This document shows positions 21,043 to 29,593 of a DNA stretch of 64,000 bases, piece after piece. Position 1 is the first letter of the stretch, and every line of letters starts with the position of its first letter. The position numbers and the translations under genes were made by a program. Source of the stretch: Luteibacter sp. dw_328 (lineage in GTDB: Bacteria > Pseudomonadota > Gammaproteobacteria > Xanthomonadales > Rhodanobacteraceae); the NCBI RefSeq assembly GCF_018449605.1, contig NZ_JAAVUW010000003.1, forward strand, positions 310,001 to 374,000, given 5' to 3'. Under the pieces are notes generated by a model, which saw only the letters and a list, made by a program, of their open reading frames with translations, was not told where the DNA came from and made no database searches.

Positions 21043-23267
21043 AGCGTCCCCAGCATGGTGTAGATACCCTGCAGAAGGGCGGCAAAATCCGAACCCCAAC
21101 GATTCGAGGCGGCATGATTTTCGTCGACGGTGCGACTGTCGTTTAGCTTGTTCGCGTCGAGATAGATCTTGCGCTCCGGGTCGAGTTCGGCCGAGGTAGC
21201 CTTGACCGGTCGGGTGAAGACAAACCGCGCCCACCGACGGTCGTCGTCCCAGCGAACGGTGTCCACCGAGCCGTTGGCGAACGTCACCTTCAGTATCTGC
21301 GGCACCTGAGAACCGTCGCGACGCACGGTCACCGTGGTCTTCCATGGAAACGGGCCCGTGCCTGGTCTTGCATCGGGATGAGCTTTCTCCCAATTCTTGC
21401 GCTGCTTCTCGATGGCTTCGTCGTTATCGTCGTTGCTCAACTCGACGCGCTTGCCGTCCTTGATCGACGTACCTGCCAGTGGGAGCACTTCGTCGCTGAC
21501 GATGTCGCCGACGCGATCGTCCACGGTGTCGGTGCCGTACACATACTGCTCGAAGACCTGGGCCACGACGGCAGGCTTGCCCGACGATTCAGCGAGGCTC
21601 GCCTGGAGATCGGCAATCGAGGGATGACGGAAATGCCAGGTGGCGTAGTAGTCGCGGAAGGCCTTCTCCATCACCGGTTTGCCCAGGCGCTCCTCGAGAT
21701 CGTGCATGGCCGTGGACGTTCGCGAATACACCGTGGCGTAAGCCGAGCTCGACAAGCGGTCCCATGAATTCTGGCCGAGTGGATCCGCCGGATGCGCCAA
21801 CGTGGCCATCATGCGCTCGAGCATGAAGCCGCCCATGGGTGCCTCGACGCCGAAGAACTTCCACATCGGCGTCGTGAGGTAGACCAGCTGGTTCCGCTCA
21901 CGCAGCATGCGTCCATCCCAATACTCGTTCAGCCCCTCGTCGAGCATTGGCTCCTCGAACTCGTTCGAGGCCAGAAGCCCATAGAAATAGCCGTGTCCGA
22001 ACTCGTGGATCGTCACGAAATCCAGCAGGAACTCGTTCAAGGTCTTCGGCGCAACCGGACTGTAGTTGTCGGCGGTGAAGAACGTCGGATACTCCATGCC
22101 GCCCGCTTCACTCGCGTTGAACGGCGGCACGACGGCGGTCAGCGTCTTGTACGGATACGCGCCGAGTGTCTGCGAGAAATAGGCGATCGAGTCGATCGAT
22201 GCCTTGAGTACCGGCTTGGCGTCCCCTTCATACTCGGACGGGTAGATCACGCGGACTTTGACCCTCGGGCTGCCGGGGCCGGTGTACTCGCCGTCGAGCG
22301 TCTTGTAACCGGGGGCGGCCATCCAGGCGAAGTCATGCACGTCCGCCTGGATGAAATGCCAGTTGAGATCGTTACCTTCCGGCGTGGGATCGCCCTGCTG
22401 CTCGCCCACGGCGCCGACGACGTAGTCTTTGGGCACCGTCATGTGGACGTCGTACTCGCCGAAGTCCGCGTAAAACTCGCTGTTGAAGTGGAACTCGTGC
22501 ACGTTCCAGCGCGGCTCCGTGGCCCCGCGCTCACCCGGCAGCTCGAGCACGCCGATCTTCGGGAACCACTGACCGACCAGATGAAACGTGCCGACGTAGC
22601 CGGTGCGCTCGATCACGCGTGGCAGTTGACTGTGGAAGTTCATGTCGAGGGTGACGCTGCCGCCCGCGGGCACCGGCTGCGCGAGATCGACGCGAACGAC
22701 GGTGTGATCGGTGGCGGGACCGCCGTCCGGATGCACATAGCGCCACTTCAGCGCTGCACCGTCCTGATCGATACCGCCCAGGTCGATGTGACCCCACTCG
22801 CCTTTCTTCACCTCGGCGATGCCGCGTGAGCCGCCGTGGGCGGCAAGCACGCCACGCTCGGTAAAAAAGGTACTGCCCTGGCCCTCGAAGGCGTTGAGGT
22901 AAAGATGCAGGAACACCGCGTTCACCGGCCGATCGCTGCGATTGCGCCAGGTCAGCTGCTGCTGGCCGTCGACCGTGTGCTTCTCGGGATCGAGACGCGC
23001 CTGGATGCGATACGACACGACGCGGTCGGACAACGTCGCTTCACTGCCGGTGCGAGGGCCGCCCCAGGCCGTCGTCGCGCTGGGCGTCCTGACGAAGGCG
23101 GCGTGTGGCGACGCAAACGGAATCTCGGCGGGAAACGCCGGGACAGGCGTCGCAGCAGGTGTCGCGGCAGGCGGCGGAGGCACCCCATTCTGGGCCCAGG
23201 CAGCGGCGGCGCTTAATAACGCGCCCACCGCAACGCAACGAACGACTCTGGCTGCCTTACGGCGCAT
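21039..23267 (-). CDS. M1 family zinc metallopeptidase, exported
   Basis: A 742-aa protein with a signal peptide and an N-terminal beta domain (about 80-340). A gluzincin catalytic domain follows: GGMEYPT at 389-395, HEFGH at 421-425 and the third zinc ligand Glu444 in PMLDEGLNEYW. M1 enzymes are aminopeptidases; the export signal places this one in the periplasm or outside. A membrane protein gene overlaps its 3' end. Confidence 0.92.
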   Translation of the reverse strand: MRRKAARVVRCVAVGALLSAAAAWAQNGVPPPPAATPAATPVPAFPAEIPFASPHAAFVRTPSATTAWGGPRTGSEATLSDRVVSYRIQARLDPEKHTVDGQQQLTWRNRSDRPVNAVFLHLYLNAFEGQGSTFFTERGVLAAHGGSRGIAEVKKGEWGHIDLGGIDQDGAALKWRYVHPDGGPATDHTVVRVDLAQPVPAGGSVTLDMNFHSQLPRVIERTGYVGTFHLVGQWFPKIGVLELPGERGATEPRWNVHEFHFNSEFYADFGEYDVHMTVPKDYVVGAVGEQQGDPTPEGNDLNWHFIQADVHDFAWMAAPGYKTLDGEYTGPGSPRVKVRVIYPSEYEGDAKPVLKASIDSIAYFSQTLGAYPYKTLTAVVPPFNASEAGGMEYPTFFTADNYSPVAPKTLNEFLLDFVTIHEFGHGYFYGLLASNEFEEPMLDEGLNEYWDGRMLRERNQLVYLTTPMWKFFGVEAPMGGFMLERMMATLAHPADPLGQNSWDRLSSSAYATVYSRTSTAMHDLEERLGKPVMEKAFRDYYATWHFRHPSIADLQASLAESSGKPAVVAQVFEQYVYGTDTVDDRVGDIVSDEVLPLAGTSIKDGKRVELSNDDNDEAIEKQRKNWEKAHPDARPGTGPFPWKTTVTVRRDGSQVPQILKVTFANGSVDTVRWDDDRRWARFVFTRPVKATSAELDPERKIYLDANKLNDSRTVDENHAASNRWGSDFAALLQGIYTMLGTL

Positions 23268-23354
23268 GGATCCACCCTCCCCTGTTATCCCGCGAGATTG
23301 CTGGCTGCGACCCCGGCCTGATATAGGCCAGAGGTCACGGTCGGGGAAGAAAAC

Positions 23355-24251
23355 TCAGCCGGGGAAGGCGCGCTCACGCATCCACTTGGTCACGATCCAC
23401 TTCTCCCCCCGAAGCACGGGCGCACCGCCGTGCAGGGATAGCGGATCGAGCGAGCCATCGGCGTCCGTGTACTCGAAGTACAGGGCCTGGCCCTTGCGCG
23501 GCACGTAACTGAAATCAATGCGCGGAAAGATTGTTTCCCCACCGGCTTCGACGTCGTGCAGGTACATGATCAGCGTGGACACGCGTTGGCCGCCGGTAGC
23601 AAGGTGCGGCTGGCTGCCCTTCTCGCCCGGTTCGAAGTAGTCGAAGTGCGGCAGGTATTCGCCACCCAGGCCGTAACGCATCACCTGAAGTCCTTCACCG
23701 CGGTCTTCCGGCAAGCGCATGATCGCCGCGGTACGCGCATCGATACGGCGGATCAGCTCGTTCTCGGCGCGCTGGAAATACGCGCCATCGCTGGTGCGGA
23801 TGTCCATGACGGTGTTCACCCCGTCAGCGACACCCACCACCGCCGAGCGCTCGAGCCGCGGGACGGCCATGTGCATCAACGCATCGCATTCCTCGTCGCT
23901 GAGCACACCATCCAGCACGGCGATGGTCGGTCGAGCGATCCGCAGCAGGACACGAACGTCGCGATCGGGCGTATGCAGCACGTGGCCCTCAGCCAGCCGA
24001 CCGTGGAACGGTGTCAGGGCCGAGGCGTGCGCCGCCACCGGGGCTACCGCGCTCCCGAACAACGCGGTGACGATGGCCTCGCGGGCCACACCTTCGTCGA
24101 ACTGGTTTTCCTTCATGGTCAGGAGCAGGTCGGCCGGCGCGTTCCCTGAGGCGAGGGCATCGCGAATCCAGTCCTGCCAGTCCTGCGTCACCTTGGTGTG
24201 GAAGCGCGTTTGCAAATGCTTTTCCTGCGTCGTGGCGGTGCTTTCGGTCAC
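23355..24251 (-). CDS. Prolyl 4-hydroxylase-like 2OG-Fe(II) oxygenase
   Basis: A 298-aa oxygenase. The iron ligands are His202 and Asp204 (LPHFDYF) and His274 (SLHGGAPV), with Lys284 (GEKWIVTKW) binding 2-oxoglutarate. This is the full P4Hc set. An N-terminal helical region of about 100 residues precedes it. It probably hydroxylates prolines in a bacterial protein; target unknown. The start is GTG 24249-24251, overlapping the stop of the GIY-YIG gene by 4 bp (GTGA). Confidence 0.9.
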   Translation of the reverse strand: MTESTATTQEKHLQTRFHTKVTQDWQDWIRDALASGNAPADLLLTMKENQFDEGVAREAIVTALFGSAVAPVAAHASALTPFHGRLAEGHVLHTPDRDVRVLLRIARPTIAVLDGVLSDEECDALMHMAVPRLERSAVVGVADGVNTVMDIRTSDGAYFQRAENELIRRIDARTAAIMRLPEDRGEGLQVMRYGLGGEYLPHFDYFEPGEKGSQPHLATGGQRVSTLIMYLHDVEAGGETIFPRIDFSYVPRKGQALYFEYTDADGSLDPLSLHGGAPVLRGEKWIVTKWMRERAFPG

Positions 24252-24538
24252 ATTGTGCCGTTATCGGCGGTCGACGTGGGGTGCGAGGGCACGCTGTCGC
24301 CCTCGTTCAACCATGCGAGTTTCCGTGCCCTGGGCAAGCGCTTCACCGCCCACTCGGCTTTCGAGGCGGCGGAGCGGTCGGCGAAGGCGCGCGAACCGAG
24401 CAGGCGTACCGGTGGATTGGCCCGCGTGTAGCGAGCACCCTTCCCGGCGACGTGCGCGGCATAGCGCGCGGGCAGATCGTTGGTGATCCCCGCATACCAG
24501 GCGCCGTTGCGGCATTCGATGAGATAAACGCACCACAT
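24248..24538 (-). CDS. GIY-YIG nuclease-domain protein (YhbQ/UPF0213 type)
   Basis: A 96-aa single-domain GIY-YIG protein. It starts [20 protein letters not shown], where VYLIE...WYAGIT corresponds to the GIY...YIG strands. An Arg and Glu of the active site follow ([14 protein letters not shown]). Small members are thought to nick DNA; roles are poorly known. Its stop overlaps the start of the oxygenase gene. Confidence 0.88.
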   Translation of the reverse strand: MWCVYLIECRNGAWYAGITNDLPARYAAHVAGKGARYTRANPPVRLLGSRAFADRSAASKAEWAVKRLPRARKLAWLNEGDSVPSHPTSTADNGTM

Positions 24539-24574
24539 GACGTAAGCGTACCCGCTGCCACCTACAATGGCTCG

Positions 24575-25639
24575 ATGAACGCCCACTACGACCTGGCCGT
24601 CAACCTCCCGCTGCGAGACGCCACCGCGGAGCGCCTGGCCGCTGCCCTGGCCGCTTTTCCCGTCAATCCAACACTGCTGGCCTACCCATCGATGGAAGGC
24701 AGCCTGGGCGCGCGCGAAGCGATCGCCGGCTGGATGCGCCGTCGCTGCGGCCACGTCGTCGTCGACCCCCGCCGCCTGATCGTCACCCTCGGCGCGAGGC
24801 ATGCCTTGTCCCTCGCCCTGGACGAAGCCTGCGCGCCCGGCGACACACTCCTCGTGGAATCGTCCACTTATCATGGCTTCCGGGCCAGCGCCGAGGCGCG
24901 TGGCATTCACGTCGCCGGCGTGGGCATGGATAGCGACGGCATGCTGCCGGCCGAGCTCGAACGCCTGGCCGACACGACCGGCGCGCGCTGCCTGTACGTG
25001 CAACCTACGCTGCAGAACCCGACCACCTCGACGATGCCGTTGGCACGTCGGCGCGACATCGCCACGGTGGCGATGTCGCGGGACCTGACGATCATCGAAG
25101 GCGATGTCTACTCGCCGCTGGCATGGCACGACCGCGACGAACTTCCGCCTCTCGCCGAGCTCGCGCCGGACCGCTGCCTGCACGCTGGCGGTATCGGCAA
25201 GGTGCTCGGGCCCGGACTTCGCGTCGGCTGGTTGCTGCTTCCGGATGACGCGAGCCACCAGCGCGCGGCGTCGACGATACGGCTCGCCACCGATGGACTG
25301 CCCGCCCTGTTTCCGTCCGTCGTTGCCGGCTGGATGGCGGATGGCACCGCCGACGAACTACTGGCGACCCTTGCCGGGCGGATGGTTGAACGCAACAGAC
25401 TCGCCCGCGCCATCCTCGGCGGCGACCTGGTCACGGCAAACGGACTGCATGCGTGGCTGCCCTGCGGAAACGCGGCCGAGATCGAGGCGAGAGCGCTAGC
25501 GCGTGGCGTACGCGTCACGCCTTCGAAGCCCCTCGCCGCCGATGGTGAGCACGCCGTCGGCCTGCGGCTGTGCCTCGGCGCCGAGGAAGACATCGACCGT
25601 CTGGAAGCCGCCTTGCGAATCGTTGCCGCGGTTCGCTGA
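24575..25639 (+). CDS. Fold-type I PLP aminotransferase, MocR-like but lacking the wHTH domain
   Basis: A 354-aa aminotransferase. PLP-contacting residues are in LQNPTT (Asn148), IEGDVYS (Asp177), [14 protein letters not shown] (Lys209) and the C-terminal LRLCLG. This pattern is that of the aminotransferase half of MocR/GntR regulators or of Aro8/LysN-like enzymes. There is no upstream winged-helix coding sequence: the start ATG 24575 lies 36 bp after the divergent GIY-YIG start. Either a genuine 2-aminoadipate-type transaminase or a regulator that lost its DNA-binding domain. Confidence 0.82.
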   Translation: MNAHYDLAVNLPLRDATAERLAAALAAFPVNPTLLAYPSMEGSLGAREAIAGWMRRRCGHVVVDPRRLIVTLGARHALSLALDEACAPGDTLLVESSTYHGFRASAEARGIHVAGVGMDSDGMLPAELERLADTTGARCLYVQPTLQNPTTSTMPLARRRDIATVAMSRDLTIIEGDVYSPLAWHDRDELPPLAELAPDRCLHAGGIGKVLGPGLRVGWLLLPDDASHQRAASTIRLATDGLPALFPSVVAGWMADGTADELLATLAGRMVERNRLARAILGGDLVTANGLHAWLPCGNAAEIEARALARGVRVTPSKPLAADGEHAVGLRLCLGAEEDIDRLEAALRIVAAVR

Positions 25640-25642
25640 GCG

Positions 25643-26458
25643 TCAGCTCCGGGGAGCCGTCAACTTCTCGAGGGCCTTGCCGACCGCGGCAAAGGCAAAC
25701 GCACCGGTAACGTGCGTGGCCGCTCCGAGGCCGCCGCCGCAGTCGAGCTTCAAGGCATCGCTACCCGGGGGCCGCACGCCACAGACGCTGCCGTCGGCCT
25801 GCGGGTATTGTACGTTCTGCATCGAATACACGGCCGAAACGCCAAAGAAACGGTCGGGGTTACGCGGGAAGCCATGCTCCTGGCGGAGCTTCTTCCGGAT
25901 CATGCTGAGCATGGCGTCGTGTTCGGTGCGCGAGAGATCGCGAACCCGGATGAGGGTCGGATCGGTGCGTCCGCCGGCGGCGCCCACGGTGACCAGGGGC
26001 ACCTTGCGCCGACGACACCACACAACGGTCTCCAGCTTGACTTTGAGCGCATCGCAGGCGTCGATGACCACGTCGTACTTGCGGTCGAGGAGTTCGTCCA
26101 GCGTGGATGGCGTGAGGAACCGCTCCATGGCCTCGAGCCGGATGGTCGGGCTGATGGCGTGCGCCCGCTCGGCGACCACGCCGACCTTGGGCTTGCCGTA
26201 CTGGCCATCCAGGGCGTGCATCTGCCGGTTGGTGTTGGAGAGGCAGACATCGTCGCCGTCGATCAGCGTAAGCCTGCCGATGCCACTGCGAGCCAGCGCT
26301 TCGGCCGCCCACGAGCCGACGCCACCCACGCCGATGACGCACACATGCGCGTTGGCGAGGCGGTCCAGGGTGCCGCGGCCATAGAGCCGCTCGATGCCGG
26401 CGAAACGTTCGGCCTGGGCCGTACTCACGGGTGTCCCGGTCTGCGGTAATGTGCTCAT
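25643..26458 (-). CDS. tcdA: tRNA threonylcarbamoyladenosine dehydratase TcdA
   Basis: A 271-aa E1-like enzyme that cyclises t6A37 to ct6A in tRNA. The nucleotide-binding GVGGVGSWAAEALARSG, the metal/ATP segment LIDGDDVCLSNTNRQ and DACDALKVK are clear. CsdL/TcdA family length fits. It converges with the aminotransferase gene with a 3-bp gap. Confidence 0.93.
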   Translation of the reverse strand: MSTLPQTGTPVSTAQAERFAGIERLYGRGTLDRLANAHVCVIGVGGVGSWAAEALARSGIGRLTLIDGDDVCLSNTNRQMHALDGQYGKPKVGVVAERAHAISPTIRLEAMERFLTPSTLDELLDRKYDVVIDACDALKVKLETVVWCRRRKVPLVTVGAAGGRTDPTLIRVRDLSRTEHDAMLSMIRKKLRQEHGFPRNPDRFFGVSAVYSMQNVQYPQADGSVCGVRPPGSDALKLDCGGGLGAATHVTGAFAFAAVGKALEKLTAPRS

Positions 26459-26522
26459 TGTCTCATATTGAAAGAATGGAACCGTCCGTTATGCTGACGG
26501 TCCGGAAAGCCATGGATCACCG

Positions 26523-26912
26523 ATGCGCGCGCTGCTTCTCGTCGTCCTGGGACTGGCCGTAGGTGCCATGGGCGCCACCTTTGCCCTGTCGGCCCTTCGT
26601 CAGGGCACACCGTTCCACAGTGGGGTGATGGCCGTCATGCAGCACCACATGGGCGTACTGCGGGGCAACGTGCGGGCGAAACAGTGCGATGCCAAGGGCA
26701 GCGCCGACCATCTGTCTCGCATGCGCGAGACGGCCGGTGATATTCGCCAGGCCTTCCCGGACATGGAACCCGCGTTCTTCCAGGCCGACGACGGCCTGCT
26801 TAAAGCCCTCGACGGTGCCGTCGCCGCCGCGCCTGGCACCTGCGAGGCCCTCGTCGCTGCCTTGAAACCCGTGGGGGACGCCTGCCAGTCCTGCCACCAG
26901 CAATTTCGCTGA
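26523..26912 (+). CDS. Exported c-type cytochrome, class II (c'-like)
   Basis: A 129-aa protein with an N-terminal hydrophobic segment (MRALLLVVLGLAVGAMGATFA) and a helical body. A single C-terminal heme-c site CQSCHQQFR gives the class II (c-prime or c556) layout, in which the heme motif is at the C-terminus. It ends 1 bp before the ATG of the sensor kinase gene at 26914, so it is very likely the first gene of that operon. Confidence 0.85.
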   Translation: MRALLLVVLGLAVGAMGATFALSALRQGTPFHSGVMAVMQHHMGVLRGNVRAKQCDAKGSADHLSRMRETAGDIRQAFPDMEPAFFQADDGLLKALDGAVAAAPGTCEALVAALKPVGDACQSCHQQFR

Positions 26913-26913
26913 G

Positions 26914-28284
26914 ATGACGGGAACCCCTCCCGAGAGGCCCGCTGGCTTCATACGCATGCAGTGGTGGCTGCTGGTGCGCGCCATGGCGCGCTTCGAAACC
27001 ACCATGTTCCTGCGCACGCGCTATTCGCAGCCCAAGATGGTCGCGATCGGCGTGGTCGGCAGCTTCTGCCTGGCCGTCTATTACCCGGTCTGGGCCTATC
27101 TCTTCCCGCAGCCGTACGAAAACCTGCCGATGCGCCTGGTCTGCAGCGCCACGTTCATCCCGCTGGCCTTGCTGCCCTGGTGGCCGCGCCGACTACGCAC
27201 GCACCTGCCGACCTACTGGTACTTCGCCATGACGGTGGCGATGCCCTTCTTCGTTGGCTATATGACCCTGCGCAACGCCACGCCGGCGTGGCTCATGACC
27301 CATCTTGCCTGCGTGATGCTACTGATGATGCTGTTCGACATCGTCAGTTTTCTGCTTGTTTTCAGCATCGGAAGCCTGCTCGCCGGCCTGGTCTTCGTGC
27401 TTTCCCCCGAGGCGCACCTGCACACGCAGACGATGCTCGAGTACCTGCCCCTGCTGTTATTCGGCATGGTCGGAGGCGCCACCTGCACGGTCTCCTCGAC
27501 GATGGCCGAACAGTCGCGCATCGAAGCGCTGACCGCCGCCTCGAACAACATCGCCCACGAACTGCGCACGCCGCTCGGCTCACTGCGCATCGCCGCGCGC
27601 GCCGTCGCCCGCTTCATGCCCGACCTCATCCGCAGCCATCGCCTGGCCGAGGGCGAGGGCCTGCCCGTTCCGGAACTGCGCGCTCAAAACCTGCATGCGC
27701 TGGAGCGCAGCATCGGCGTCATGGAGCGCGAGGTGACCTACGCGAACACGATCATCGACATGCTGCTGCTCTCCGCCCGACCGATCGGTGAGGTGCCACT
27801 GATTCCCCTCACCGCCCGCGAATGCGTGGAGCAAGCCCTGCGCCGCTTCCCGTATGGCTCGCGCGCGGAACGCGAGCGGATCACCCTGTCACCCACGGGC
27901 GACTTTCGGCTCCTCGGCGAGGAGAGCCTGGTGGTCCACGTACTGTTCAATTTGCTGCGCAATGCACTTTTTCATACCGATCGGGCGGGCAAGGGCGACA
28001 TCGGCGTGTTCATCGAGCCCGGCGAGCGGGCCAGCCGCATCCGTGTCCATGACACGGGTCCGGGCATCCCGCCGGACGTCGTTCCCCGTATTTTCAACCG
28101 CTTCTACTCGTATTCGAGCGATAGCCCGGGAACCGGATCGATCACCGGGCTAGGAATAGGTCTCGCTTTTTGCCGCGCGGCGATGGAGCATATGGGAGGT
28201 GGCATCGTCTGCCGAACCAATCTGGGTGAATTCACCGAATTCACCCTAACCTTTCCGCATGCGGAGACCGGGGACCGGCAGTGA
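26914..28284 (+). CDS. CqsS/LqsS-like sensor histidine kinase
   Basis: A 456-aa kinase with about six membrane segments in residues 42-190. A dimerisation/phosphoacceptor box NIAHELRTPLGS (His215) and a complete ATPase domain follow (N-box LLRNALFH, DTGPGIPP, GLGIGLAF). The segment VYYPVWAYLFPQPYENLPMR closely resembles the membrane entry of Vibrio CqsS (YYFIWEYWFPQSYENL, from memory). That is the receptor of alpha-hydroxyketone autoinducers. Unlike CqsS there is no C-terminal receiver, matching Legionella LqsS. The synthase gene two genes downstream supports the role. Confidence 0.85.
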   Translation: MTGTPPERPAGFIRMQWWLLVRAMARFETTMFLRTRYSQPKMVAIGVVGSFCLAVYYPVWAYLFPQPYENLPMRLVCSATFIPLALLPWWPRRLRTHLPTYWYFAMTVAMPFFVGYMTLRNATPAWLMTHLACVMLLMMLFDIVSFLLVFSIGSLLAGLVFVLSPEAHLHTQTMLEYLPLLLFGMVGGATCTVSSTMAEQSRIEALTAASNNIAHELRTPLGSLRIAARAVARFMPDLIRSHRLAEGEGLPVPELRAQNLHALERSIGVMEREVTYANTIIDMLLLSARPIGEVPLIPLTARECVEQALRRFPYGSRAERERITLSPTGDFRLLGEESLVVHVLFNLLRNALFHTDRAGKGDIGVFIEPGERASRIRVHDTGPGIPPDVVPRIFNRFYSYSSDSPGTGSITGLGIGLAFCRAAMEHMGGGIVCRTNLGEFTEFTLTFPHAETGDRQ

Positions 28285-29321
28285 TGACGTTGAACTCGCA
28301 GGGCGATATCCAGCCCTTCCACTTCCCAACAACGACCTTCCTCGTGGATGACCACGAGGAGTACCTCGATGTCGTGCCTCTCCTGCTCGATCCGATGGTC
28401 CGTGTGCGCACCTTCAGTTCGCCGCGCAGCGCGCTGGCCACCCTGGGCAACAATGGCAGCCGCCCCGTTCCCGGCGGCGGCTGGCTGTATCGCTGGAAGG
28501 ACCGCCCGTCGGAAACACAGGAACTGGTGGCGCTCGATATCGACTCGATCCACCGGGTGGTTTACGACCCCGAGCGTTTTGCCGAGATTTCCGTGGTGGT
28601 GGTCGACCAGGCCATGCCCGAGATGGACGGCATCACCTTCTGCAAGCGCTTGCCGAATCCGCATATCGGCAAGATCCTGCTGACCGGCCGCGCCGACGAC
28701 GCCACGGCCATCGACGCCTTCAATTCGGGCGTGATCGACCGCTTCATCCGCAAGAACGACCCGCTAGCCATCGAAAAGCTGCAAACGGCCATCACCGAGC
28801 TGCAGCGCCGCTATTTCGAACGCGCCAGCGCCTTTGTCGCCGAAACCCTGGCACTGGGCAATTTCCGTTTCCTGCGTGACCCGGCCTTTCGCGAAGTGCT
28901 GCAGAGCGTAACCGCCACCTTCCAGCCGGTGGAGTGCTACGTGCACTGCAATCCGACCGGCCTGCTGCTGATCGACGCCTGGGGTATCGGCCGCTTCCTC
29001 CTCGTCCAGACCGACGAGGACCTGCGCACCCACTATGAAATTGCGGCAGATCTCGGCGCCCCCCAGACCGTGCTCGACGCCCTCCGCGGTGGCGAAGCCC
29101 TGCCCTGGTTCCGCTCGCGCGACGGTTTCTACCACAAGGGCGTGGAGAATCCGGAAGCCCACATGTACCCCGCCACCGCAGTCTCCGGCGAACAGTGGTA
29201 CTACTACGCGCTGATCGACGACGTGGAGCGCTTCCGGTTGCAACACATCAAGTCGTACCGGAGCTGGCTGCGTGAGCAGGACCTCAGCCTCTCGGCCGAC
29301 AGCCGGCCGCGCTTCATCTAA
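28281..29321 (+). CDS. Response regulator, LqsR-like, with atypical receiver and unknown output domain
   Basis: A 346-aa protein. The receiver acidic pair is Asp23-Asp24 (LVDDHEEY), the phosphoacceptor Asp109 (VVVVDQAMPEMDG), Thr135 (LLTGRAD) and Lys158 (FIRKND). About 50 residues are inserted between the first and third strands (about 50-100). The C-terminal half (about 170-346) matches no DNA-binding family I recognise, in keeping with LqsR-type regulators, whose output domain is not a classic HTH. GTG 28281 overlaps the kinase stop (GTGATGA); ATG 28284 is the alternative. Confidence 0.75.
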   Translation: MMTLNSQGDIQPFHFPTTTFLVDDHEEYLDVVPLLLDPMVRVRTFSSPRSALATLGNNGSRPVPGGGWLYRWKDRPSETQELVALDIDSIHRVVYDPERFAEISVVVVDQAMPEMDGITFCKRLPNPHIGKILLTGRADDATAIDAFNSGVIDRFIRKNDPLAIEKLQTAITELQRRYFERASAFVAETLALGNFRFLRDPAFREVLQSVTATFQPVECYVHCNPTGLLLIDAWGIGRFLLVQTDEDLRTHYEIAADLGAPQTVLDALRGGEALPWFRSRDGFYHKGVENPEAHMYPATAVSGEQWYYYALIDDVERFRLQHIKSYRSWLREQDLSLSADSRPRFI

Positions 29322-29356
29322 TCGGGCTCGTTTCTCAATAAGGAGGACGCCTTCGT

Positions 29357-29371
29357 ACCGGATCATCCGGT
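29357..29371. promoter_or_regulatory. Perfect inverted repeat upstream of the synthase gene
   Basis: ACCGGAT-C-ATCCGGT, 7-bp arms with a 1-bp centre, lies 223 bp upstream of the synthase ATG and 36 bp after the response-regulator stop. It is not followed by a T-tract, so it looks more like an operator than a terminator. An AAGGAGGAC sequence just upstream has no usable start codon after it. Confidence 0.4.
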
Positions 29372-29593
29372 GCGTCAGGTGTCCTTTGTCGTGCGTGGTC
29401 CCACGGTCGTTCCGACGCGTGGGCGCCACGACGTCTCTCTTGGTAATGGCACGAGGCCGGCATCCGTACGCGGATTCCGTAGGACGCCTCTCTCATCTTC
29501 ATGCGTCTGCCTGGGCGAGGCAGACGTGCGTGCGTCATCCGCAGGGATGTCGCCGTGGATATCGCCCATCCCCCTTGCCAGAGAGAGATAGTC

